Shown: positions 26,488-31,947 of the stretch, piece after piece
Numbering within the stretch: the stretch's first letter is position 1
Layout of the letters: each line of letters opens with the position of its first letter
Assembly: GCA_035942915.1 (NCBI GenBank)
Contig: DASZCR010000128.1
Location: 1-31,947 of the forward strand
Length of the DNA stretch: 31,947 bases
DNA from: DASZCR01 sp035942915
Lineage (GTDB): Bacteria > Acidobacteriota > Blastocatellia > Pyrinomonadales > Pyrinomonadaceae
Reading direction: 5' to 3'
The notes under the pieces: model-generated
What the model was told of the DNA's origin: nothing
Seen by the model: the letters and a program-made list of their open reading frames with translations, nothing else
Database searches by the model: none
Program-made: the position numbers and the translations under genes

Positions 26488-26516
26488 AACCTGCGCGCAG
26501 GTTTCGTCGTTCTTCC
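26488..26516 (+). terminator. Small hairpin terminator after psuG
   Basis: The 16-nt perfect palindrome aacctgcgcgcaggtt (26488-26503) forms a 6-bp stem with a cgcg loop, followed by the pyrimidine-rich tcgtcgttcttcc. It lies 4 nt after the psuG stop. The stem is modest, so termination may be weak. Confidence 0.45.
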
Positions 26517-26562
26517 TCCTGAATCACAAGCGGGCATGTCTGGACGAAGCGAGGGAAGAAAG

Positions 26563-27369
26563 ATGAAGCGTCGAATCGTGTTCATACTGTTACTCGTCGG
26601 CTTGGCTTTTTGGGCGGGACGAAATCGCGACGCCGTCGCGGAAACCGAGACGCGCGCGCCTGTCGAGAGCGGACGCGAGGAGACGCGTCAGACCTTCAAG
26701 ATGTCGCCGGGCGCGCGCGTCGAAGTGCGCGGCATCAACGGCCCCGTAACGATTGAGACGGCCGAGACGGATACGGCCGAAGTCCACATCGTACGCACGG
26801 CGAAGAACATGGCCGACCTCGAACGGCACAAAATCCTTATCGAGCAGACGCCGGAAAGCCTCGTCGTCCGCGCCGAAAATCCAAAGCGTGGATTCTGGGA
26901 TAGGGTCTTCGAGTTGGGTAGCGGCACGCGTCAACAGGTGACTCTGCGGATTCCGCGTAAGTCGGAAGTGAAGGCGCAGGGCGTCAACGGCTCGCTGAAA
27001 GTCGGCGAGGTCGAGGGCGGCGTCAACGCTTCGGGCATCAACGGCCGCGTCGAGGTGGCGCAGGCGACCGGTCGCGCAGAGCTTAGCGGTATCAACGGCG
27101 GTGTGGTGGTCGGCCTCTCACGCGTCGAAGGCGACGGCGTGCGCGTCAGCGGCATCAACGGCGGCGTGGTCTTTAACGTCGGCGGCGAAGTCAACGCCGA
27201 TGTCAATGTCAACGGACACAACGGCGGCCTCTCGGTTGACCTGCCGGGAATGGTCATCGAAGAGGGGATGAAACATTCGCGTATGCGCGCGCGCATCGGC
27301 GCGGGCGGCGCGCCCGTCACCATCAACGGCGTCAACGGCAGCCTCAGCTTCCGCGCCGCCGCGAACTGA
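26563..27369 (+). CDS. Exported DUF4097-type beta-solenoid protein
   Basis: The 268-aa product has an N-terminal hydrophobic signal or anchor (KRRIVFILLLVGLAFWAG). A beta-helical array follows with repeated xxGxNGxV turns: VRGINGPVTIE, AQGVNGSLKV, ASGINGRVEV, LSGINGGVVV, VSGINGGVVF, VNGHNGGLSV and INGVNGSLSF. This spacing is characteristic of DUF4097/DUF4098 putative adhesin proteins, exported beta-solenoids of unknown molecular role that often sit in envelope-stress loci. The frame opens at 26536, but ATG 26563 is used because gagggaagaaag precedes it and the signal sequence starts there. A strong terminator follows. There are no adjacent anti-sigma or sigma genes, which often accompany this family. 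Confidence 0.82.
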   Translation: MKRRIVFILLLVGLAFWAGRNRDAVAETETRAPVESGREETRQTFKMSPGARVEVRGINGPVTIETAETDTAEVHIVRTAKNMADLERHKILIEQTPESLVVRAENPKRGFWDRVFELGSGTRQQVTLRIPRKSEVKAQGVNGSLKVGEVEGGVNASGINGRVEVAQATGRAELSGINGGVVVGLSRVEGDGVRVSGINGGVVFNVGGEVNADVNVNGHNGGLSVDLPGMVIEEGMKHSRMRARIGAGGAPVTINGVNGSLSFRAAAN

Positions 27370-27418
27370 ATCGAGAGAACAGACCGACAGCCTGACCCGC
27401 AAAGAGTAACGTCCAAGT

Positions 27419-27463
27419 CGAGAGCCTGCGCCTTTCCCCCGGAAGGCGCAGGCTCTCGTTTTT
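27419..27463 (+). terminator. Rho-independent terminator
   Basis: A perfect 16-bp GC-rich stem (27419-27434 with 27443-27458) has an 8-nt loop and is followed by five T residues (27459-27463). It lies 50 nt after the DUF4097-type stop and before the convergent BNR gene. Confidence 0.92.
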
Positions 27464-27503
27464 AGGACGCCTTTGAGACATTGACGAAAGGCGCGTGCGA
27501 GTT

Positions 27504-28748
27504 TCAGCGTTTGCGCGCGAGCGGCATCTCGGCTGTGAGGACGCGCGTCGTGCCCGTCCATGAGAAGACGACGCTCGTGCGCGTGCGTGCGGCTTGCGGG
27601 AAGCCGCTCGAACGCGCCGTGCCGGAGGGCGCGACCGTCAACGCTTTGTCGGCGCGGCCGTCCGCGTAGATGCGGCGCGCGCGCACCTCTCCTCCCGTCT
27701 TCGTCCGCTCAATCCAGACAACGAGCGCGCTGTCGTCTTCGAGCATCAAGACTTCGACGCGGCCGATGGGGTCGCCGTCGTCAACCTTGAAGGGCTGGCC
27801 GAAGGTCGCGCCCGCATCTTTCGAGAAGGCGAGTTGAACGCGCGGCGTGCCTCCTGCCAGCGTGAACCAGCCGACGGCGACGCGTCGGCCTTCGGCCGCC
27901 ACCGATGGCCCGTTGACGGGGCAGCCGTCTATCTGCCAATTGTCGGCATGGACGGTCGCCGGTTGTGTCCAGCGCCCATCAGACAGGCGGCGCACGATTG
28001 AGATGTCTCGCACCTCTCGTTCCGAACGGTCGCGGTAGACGACCACGACGCCTTCGGAGGTGTTCGCCGCCGAAGTTTGACAGCACTCGCAGACGCGCGC
28101 ATCGAGCAGGCGTTCGGATGAAGTGACGACGCCGCTGCGGTCGAGCGTCGCGTAGCGCAGGGTCATCTCGCCGTGCGCGTGTTCGTCGGAAGGTTTGCTT
28201 GCGCCGTCCTGTTTCGTCTGCGTCTGCGTCTCGCGTCCGTCGAGCCAGACGGCGGCGAGGCGGCCTTCAGAGGGAAACAGGGAGACGAAGCCGTGCTCTG
28301 TCTGCGTGCCGTCGCGGTGCGGCGTGACGGGTGCGCTCCAAGTCTTGCCGCCGTCTTGAGAGCGCGCGATTGCCACGTCGTAGGCATAAGCGCCCGCGCC
28401 GCTTTTGACGAGCCAGTGGGCGGCCAGCGTGCCGTCGGGGAGCGCGAGCAGAGAGGGGAAGTCCGCCCAGTTGATAAACCAATTCGAGCCTTCTGCGATG
28501 GTGCGCGGCGCAGACCAGCCAGCGCCCTCGCGCGCCGCGAAGCGCAGAGCGAAACGCCCCTTGTCGAGCCGTTCAATCCAACTGAGCAGGACGCGCCCGT
28601 CCCGCGTGACCGTAAGGTTCGACTGTCCGCTGCCCTCGCCAGCAGGCGAAGGCAGTTGGCGCACTTCTTGTGCGGAGGCGAAGCCTGCGAGCAGGGTGCA
28701 GAGAAGGATGAGAGCCGCCGTCCATTTGAATCTTGAGATGTCGTGCAT
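27504..28748 (-). CDS. Exported BNR/sialidase-fold protein with Cys cluster
   Basis: This 414-aa exported protein has a signal peptide (about 1-27, ending GFASAQ) and a six-bladed propeller pattern with Asp-box motifs SQDGGKTW (about 140) and SKDAGATF (about 300). Repeated blades such as LTVTRDGRVLLSWIERL and EDDSALVVWIERT also fit the BNR/sialidase-like superfamily. A cysteine cluster, RVCECCQTSAA (about 215-222), and a second site, IDGCPVNGP (about 270), could together bind a metal or form disulfides. The sialidase Arg triad cannot be assigned, so glycosidase activity is not claimed. The frame is open to 28865, but ATG 28748 starts the signal peptide. It is divergent from the PKD/OmpA-like gene, with 250 nt between them. 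Confidence 0.8.
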   Translation of the reverse strand: MHDISRFKWTAALILLCTLLAGFASAQEVRQLPSPAGEGSGQSNLTVTRDGRVLLSWIERLDKGRFALRFAAREGAGWSAPRTIAEGSNWFINWADFPSLLALPDGTLAAHWLVKSGAGAYAYDVAIARSQDGGKTWSAPVTPHRDGTQTEHGFVSLFPSEGRLAAVWLDGRETQTQTKQDGASKPSDEHAHGEMTLRYATLDRSGVVTSSERLLDARVCECCQTSAANTSEGVVVVYRDRSEREVRDISIVRRLSDGRWTQPATVHADNWQIDGCPVNGPSVAAEGRRVAVGWFTLAGGTPRVQLAFSKDAGATFGQPFKVDDGDPIGRVEVLMLEDDSALVVWIERTKTGGEVRARRIYADGRADKALTVAPSGTARSSGFPQAARTRTSVVFSWTGTTRVLTAEMPLARKR

Positions 28749-28928
28749 AGGTTCAGAAGTAATACAACGGAGCGGGCGCGGCGGGCAAGGCGTGGCTCCC
28801 GGCGTCGCGCGCAGGTCTCGCGAAGATTCGCGCGGGGCGGTTGGAAAATCATGGCGATTGTGCATTTCCCGTCCTTATCACCCCCGGATTTTCGAGAGCG
28901 TTTGTTCGGAGAGTCGGGAACGGGCGGG

Positions 28929-28957
28929 TTGAAGCGGGCGCGAATTTGTTCTAACCT
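28929..28957 (+). promoter_or_regulatory. Sigma-70-type promoter of the PKD/OmpA-like gene
   Basis: TTGAAG (28929-28934), a 17-nt spacer and TAACCT (28952-28957) give a predicted leader of about 35 nt to ATG 28999. The -10 is only a moderate match. The rest of the 250-nt divergent spacer shows no further signal that I can support. Confidence 0.45.
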
Positions 28958-28998
28958 GTGCGCCGTTCAACGCCCACACCGAAAACAAGGAGTGAGAC

Positions 28999-30024
28999 AT
29001 GCTTTCACCGAAGCGCCCTTTCCTGTTCGCGGGCTTGCTGCTGCTGGCTCTTTCCGCCTTCGTCTATCAATCTCCGCAGGCGTCGCCGGGCGGTAAGCAG
29101 ACTGGCACGACATCGCCGCAGCAAATCCAGCCGCCCACCGTCACGCTCGAATCGACTACGAATGTCATCACGGTCTGCGCCGGAAACGAGGGGGGCGGCA
29201 GCGACACGCAGGTGCGTCTGCGCGCCAACGCCTACAGCCCGGAAGGCAAACCGTTCCGCTATCGCTGGATTGTCAGCGGCGGGCGCATCGTCGGCGACGG
29301 CAACGACGTGGTGTGGGACTTGTCGGGCGCGCAGCCCGGAACTTATTCGGCGACGGTCGAAGCCTCGACCGGCTCTATCGGCAGCGGTTGCATGGCCTTC
29401 TCCTCGACGAAGGTGGTGGTGCGCAACTGCCCGCCGCCGCGCCCCGTCTGTCCGAACGTCATCATCAACTGCCCCGATACGGTCGCGCCGGGACAGCCCG
29501 TCGTCTTCTCTGCCAACGTCTCCGGCGGCACTCCCGGCATCACGCCGACTTTCAACTGGACTGTCTCGGCCGGGACGATTACGGGCGGACAGGGCACTTC
29601 CTCCATCACGGTCGATACCTCCGGCCTCGGCGGACAGCCCATCAGGGCGACGGTCGAAGTGCTCGGCTATAACCTCACCTGCAACGCTTCCTGCACGACG
29701 CAAGTGCCGCGCCCGGTCGAGCCGAAGCGCGCCGACGAGTTCGGCGAGATTCAGCGCGACGATGCCAAGGCACGCCTCGACAACTTCGCCATCTCGCTAC
29801 AGAACGAACCCGGCTCGCAAGGCTACGTCATCACCTACGCCGGACGACGCAGCCGCGCAGGCTTCGCGCAACGCTACAACGCCTTCGTTCGTGACTATCT
29901 CGTCTCGACGCGCGGCATCGACTCAAGCCGCATCGTCACGCTCGACGGCGGCTACAGAGAGAACGTGACGGTCGAACTCTGGATTGTGCCGCCCGGAGCG
30001 ACGCCGCCTTCGGTTTCGCGCTGA
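28999..30024 (+). CDS. Exported PKD/Ig-like plus OmpA-like protein
   Basis: This 341-aa exported protein has a signal peptide (about 1-28), then two PKD/Ig-like beta domains (about 46-140, FRYRWIVSGGRIVGDGNDVVW; about 155-235, PTFNWTVSAGTITGG). A Cys-rich connector (NCPPPRPVCPNVIINCP) joins them. A C-terminal alpha/beta domain follows (about 245-330, DDAKARLDNFAISLQNEPGS to GIDSSRIVTLDGGY and VELWIVPPG). That last domain follows the OmpA-C pattern of a helix, a YV-I-YAG strand, RYNAFVRDYL and GID--RI, but lacks the usual N-x-x-LS-x-x-R signature, so peptidoglycan binding is uncertain. aaggag lies 9 nt before the ATG. It has its own promoter and terminator, so it is a single-gene unit. Confidence 0.85.
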   Translation: MLSPKRPFLFAGLLLLALSAFVYQSPQASPGGKQTGTTSPQQIQPPTVTLESTTNVITVCAGNEGGGSDTQVRLRANAYSPEGKPFRYRWIVSGGRIVGDGNDVVWDLSGAQPGTYSATVEASTGSIGSGCMAFSSTKVVVRNCPPPRPVCPNVIINCPDTVAPGQPVVFSANVSGGTPGITPTFNWTVSAGTITGGQGTSSITVDTSGLGGQPIRATVEVLGYNLTCNASCTTQVPRPVEPKRADEFGEIQRDDAKARLDNFAISLQNEPGSQGYVITYAGRRSRAGFAQRYNAFVRDYLVSTRGIDSSRIVTLDGGYRENVTVELWIVPPGATPPSVSR

Positions 30025-30046
30025 GCACCGACTTCGAGTGAAAGCC

Positions 30047-30094
30047 GAAGGGCGCGTCCCCTCGTTCAAACGGGGACGCGCCCTTCAGTCTTTT
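30047..30094 (+). terminator. Rho-independent terminator
   Basis: A perfect 15-bp stem (30047-30061 with 30072-30086) has a 10-nt loop and is followed by agtcttttcc. It lies 22 nt after the PKD/OmpA-like stop. It also separates that gene from the convergent one-TM coiled-coil gene. Confidence 0.9.
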
Positions 30095-30115
30095 CCTCAA
30101 GCTCTTAGTGCCGGG

Positions 30116-30367
30116 TCAACTCATCGAATAATCACGCCCCTCGTCAATCAACTCCGGCCAACTCTCACCTTCGCTTTCCTCCTCCTGCGAGGGCGGCTCC
30201 TGCTCCATCCGCCGCAACTCGGCCGAGAGCGCCTCGACCTCCCGCTCCAACTCCGAGATGCGCCGTCTCTGCTGCCTGATGCGTCCCTCCAAAAACAGCA
30301 GGTAGAAATACTGCACCCCGGCCAAACACGCCAGCGTCAACGCCAACACGACAGCTACGTAGAACAT
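30116..30367 (-). CDS. Small one-TM coiled-coil protein
   Basis: The 83-aa product has an N-terminal membrane helix (about 4-26, VAVVLALTLACLAGVQYFYLL), a basic then heptad-patterned coiled coil (about 30-58, RRRISELEREVEALSAELRRM) and an acidic Glu/Ser-rich tail. The layout resembles small FtsB/FtsL-like or phage-shock-type membrane proteins, but nothing in the sequence assigns it to them. The frame is open to 30496, but the upstream part is Gly/Pro-rich and overlaps a hairpin and the end of tRNA-Arg; ATG 30367 begins the membrane helix. Only a weak ribosome-binding site (ggggcg) is seen. Confidence 0.6.
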   Translation of the reverse strand: MFYVAVVLALTLACLAGVQYFYLLFLEGRIRQQRRRISELEREVEALSAELRRMEQEPPSQEEESEGESWPELIDEGRDYSMS

Positions 30368-30441
30368 CGCCCCAATTCTCACCCCAAATCCGCCCCCGCG
30401 CAAACCCCTACGCCCGGCGCCTTGAAGAATCGATAAAGAAG

Positions 30442-30471
30442 TTGAGGGCGGCTGTGGTGAGCCGCCCTCAA
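30442..30471 (-). terminator. Terminator hairpin downstream of tRNA-Arg
   Basis: A perfect 12-bp stem (30442-30453 with 30460-30471) has a 6-nt loop. Read on the minus strand it begins 14 nt after the tRNA 3' end and is followed by cttctttatc, which is T-rich enough for a factor-independent terminator. Confidence 0.7.
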
Positions 30472-30484
30472 TCGAAATTCTTAA

Positions 30485-30558
30485 TGCACCCGGCATGACT
30501 CGAACATGCGACCTTCTGATTCGTAGTCAGACGCTCTATCCAACTGAGCTACGGGTGC
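30485..30558 (-). tRNA. tRNA-Arg (anticodon ACG)
   Basis: On the minus strand a complete cloverleaf is read. The acceptor GCACCCG pairs with CGGGTGC plus discriminator A. The D-arm is GCTCAGTTGGATAGAGC, the anticodon arm CTGACTACGAATCAG with anticodon ACG, and the T-arm GCATGTTCGAGTCATGC. The 3' CCA is not encoded in the DNA. ACG in bacteria is normally deaminated to ICG and reads CGU, CGC and CGA codons; CGC is very frequent in these genes. A consensus promoter lies 28 nt upstream. Confidence 0.97.
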
Positions 30559-30585
30559 GTAAAGCGTGTGTGAGTTGGAAAAACG

Positions 30586-30614
30586 AATATACGGACGGGC
30601 GTCGTGAGTGTCAA
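30586..30614 (-). promoter_or_regulatory. Consensus sigma-70 promoter of tRNA-Arg
   Basis: On the minus strand a perfect TTGACA (30609-30614) and TATATT (30586-30591) are separated by exactly 17 nt. The predicted leader to the mature tRNA is about 20 nt. It is the best match to consensus in the window and lies 18 nt after the stop of the VWFA-related gene. Confidence 0.9.
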
Positions 30615-30631
30615 GCGAGCATGCGTCTCGC

Positions 30632-31669
30632 CTAGCGCGCGTAGTAGCCGGGGCGCGTGCGCGCGAGCAGTTCGGGGCGCGCGACCTCGATGGTGATGGC
30701 GCGCCAACTGCCGTCGCGCGGGCGTGTGCCGGGCGATTGATAGGCGATGGTGTAGAGCGTTCGCATGTCGGCGGCGACCTCTGCGTAGAGTCGCCCCATG
30801 TCTTCGAGGCGATTGATTTCGTGGAGTCGGCCGCCGGTGCGGTTGGCGAGCGCCTGCATGCGCGTCCGCGCCGAATGGTAGATGGCCGCCTGCTGCGGCG
30901 TAATCGAGGCGAAGCGGCGCGGGTCGCCGGAAGGAAGCGCGAGCGGGTAGACGGTGACGCCCTGTCTGTCTGCGAGGTCGAGCGCGGCGCGCAGCGAGGC
31001 GCTCTGTTCGGGTTTGACGGAGGCGATGGCCTCCTCGTCCGTCTGCGCCTGCGCGGCGGCCGTCGCGTCCTGCTTGCGCATCTGCGTATCGACGCCGTCG
31101 GTCAGCGTGATGATGGCCTTGCGCCGCTTGCCTTCGCGGCCGAGTTGTTGGAGCGCGAACTTGAGCGCGTCGTAGAAGTCTGTCCCGCCATGACCGTCTA
31201 CGTCCTGAATGGCGTAGGCTATCTTGCGCCGGTCGGTCGTGAAGTCTTGCAGCAGTTTTACTTTGTCGTTGAAGACGACGACGGCGACGCGGTCTTCCGG
31301 CGACAGCGCGTCGATGAAGCGGAGGGCTGACTGCTTGAGCGTCGGGCGGAAACTGAGCGTCGAGCCTGAAGCGTCGAGCAGCAGGACGAGGCTGAAGGGC
31401 GACTGTGCAGGCTCGAAGCTGACAATCTCCTGACGGACGCCGTCCTCGTAGACGGTGAAATCGTTGCGCGAGAGGTTGAGAACGACGTTGCCCTTCGTAT
31501 CGGCGACGCCGACGTTGAGTTGGATGAGGTTGGTGTTGACGCGCACCAACTCGTCATCGTCCTGCGTCTGCGCCCTCGTCGAGGGGATGCACAGATAGAA
31601 CAGCAGCAACAGTGCGAGCGCCGTGCGCCAGCAGTTTCGGGTTGTTGGAAGAAGACTGTCGGAGTTCAT
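30632..31669 (-). CDS. VWFA-related exported protein
   Basis: This 345-aa protein has a signal peptide (about 1-33, ending STRAQ), then a short beta domain (VRVNTNLIQLNVGVADTKGN to DFTVYEDGVRQEI). A von Willebrand A domain with a complete metal-ion-dependent adhesion site follows: D99-A-S101-G-S103, T163 in HGGTD and D191 in LTDGVD. The order, including the DFTVYEDG-like lead-in, matches the VWFA-related family (TIGR03436-type) that is much expanded in Acidobacteriota. It is expected to be periplasmic or surface-exposed and to bind a partner through a divalent metal; the partner is unknown. The start is ATG 31669, with a candidate promoter at 31696-31725. tRNA-Arg follows on the same strand with its own promoter. 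Confidence 0.92.
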   Translation of the reverse strand: MNSDSLLPTTRNCWRTALALLLLFYLCIPSTRAQTQDDDELVRVNTNLIQLNVGVADTKGNVVLNLSRNDFTVYEDGVRQEIVSFEPAQSPFSLVLLLDASGSTLSFRPTLKQSALRFIDALSPEDRVAVVVFNDKVKLLQDFTTDRRKIAYAIQDVDGHGGTDFYDALKFALQQLGREGKRRKAIITLTDGVDTQMRKQDATAAAQAQTDEEAIASVKPEQSASLRAALDLADRQGVTVYPLALPSGDPRRFASITPQQAAIYHSARTRMQALANRTGGRLHEINRLEDMGRLYAEVAADMRTLYTIAYQSPGTRPRDGSWRAITIEVARPELLARTRPGYYAR

Positions 31670-31695
31670 CGCCGGAAAATGTGTGCCGCGTCGTC

Positions 31696-31725
31696 AGTAT
31701 GCTTGAGCGAGGCGCGACGAGGCAA
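31696..31725 (-). promoter_or_regulatory. Candidate promoter of the VWFA-related gene
   Basis: On the minus strand TTGCCT (31720-31725) and CATACT (31696-31701) are 18 nt apart, about 27 nt upstream of ATG 31669. Both hexamers are partial matches. Confidence 0.35.
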
Positions 31726-31787
31726 ATCGCGGCGCCCCGGCACGCAGCTTCTTTGGTGCTGCCGGGGCGCGCGAAGTTGCTCCGCGA

Positions 31788-31818
31788 GAAGAAAACGCGC
31801 CGCTGCCGCTGCGGCGCG
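31788..31818 (-). terminator. Terminator of the truncated minus-strand gene
   Basis: An 8-bp GC stem (31796-31803 with 31811-31818) has a 7-nt loop. Read on the minus strand it is followed by ttttcttc (31788-31795). It lies 49 nt after the stop at 31867. A second GC-rich hairpin (31732-31742 with 31760-31770) lies further on, without a T-run. Confidence 0.6.
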
Positions 31819-31866
31819 CCTCGACTGTTTTCACACGGATTCTAATTACTGACGACTCGCCCTGCC

Positions 31867-31947
31867 TTATCTGTCTCCGGCGGCTTTGGCGACGCGCGTG
31901 CGCGTGCGGCGCGGCGCGGCGTGGGCGGCTGCGGGCGTGGGCGGCTC
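31867..31947 (-). CDS. 3' end of a truncated gene (Pro/Ala/Arg-rich tail)
   Basis: This is an open frame entering from the right edge and stopping at TAA (31867-31869). Only 26 residues are visible: a Pro/Ala-rich then strongly basic tail ending RTRTRVAKAAGDR. Such tails occur on nucleic-acid-binding proteins, but the visible part does not allow a family call. The terminator just downstream on the same strand supports a real gene end. Confidence 0.45.
   Translation of the reverse strand, partial: EPPTPAAAHAAPRRTRTRVAKAAGDR

Noticed and set aside
30485..30558. tRNA-Arg as an attachment site for an integrated element
   Set aside because: No integrase, no partial tRNA duplicate and no composition change is seen on either side.

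Overview
The window is dense, high-G+C bacterial DNA with genes on both strands and short spacers. Gene content suggests an Acidobacteriota member, perhaps class Blastocatellia: a VWFA-related secreted protein, several DUF11-repeat proteins, a Reg_prop/Y_Y_Y sensor kinase and a PKD/OmpA-like protein. This placement is inferred from family content and not from a marker gene.

Layout. 1-1.7 kb holds three small unassigned genes, one of them a YtxH-like membrane-anchored protein. 1.7-5.8 kb (minus strand) is a two-component pair: a NarL-type response regulator, translationally coupled to a 1115-aa kinase with a periplasmic propeller sensor. 5.9-7.9 kb has a transglutaminase-like protein, an AT-richer islet with two orphan small genes, and a short coiled-coil gene. 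8.0-9.6 kb is ATP-dependent PEP carboxykinase (pckA). It converges on a small exported protein across a strong bidirectional terminator. 10.5-13.7 kb is a GAF-PAS histidine kinase followed by an NtrC-type sigma-54 activator.

13.9-25.4 kb is the most unusual part. A stand-alone receiver-like protein lacking the phosphoacceptor Asp is followed by four consecutive exported proteins: a 175-aa single DUF11-like domain protein, a 736-aa DUF11-type protein, an 1883-aa protein joining DUF11/SdrD-like/Ig-like modules to a large predicted outer-membrane beta-barrel, and a 795-aa glycine-rich protein ending in two DUF11 domains. The last start codon overlaps the stop before it, and the set ends at a 28-bp perfect inverted repeat. 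I read this as a candidate surface-layer or fibre system whose anchor and subunits are encoded together, possibly under control of the preceding NtrB/NtrC-like pair. That control link is inference only.

25.5-31.9 kb holds psuG (pseudouridine-5'-phosphate glycosidase), a DUF4097-type exported beta-solenoid protein, a BNR/sialidase-fold exported protein with a Cys cluster, a PKD plus OmpA-like protein, a one-TM coiled-coil protein, tRNA-Arg(ACG) with a textbook promoter, a VWFA-related protein and the 3' end of a further gene. No CRISPR array, insertion sequence, integrase or rRNA was seen.
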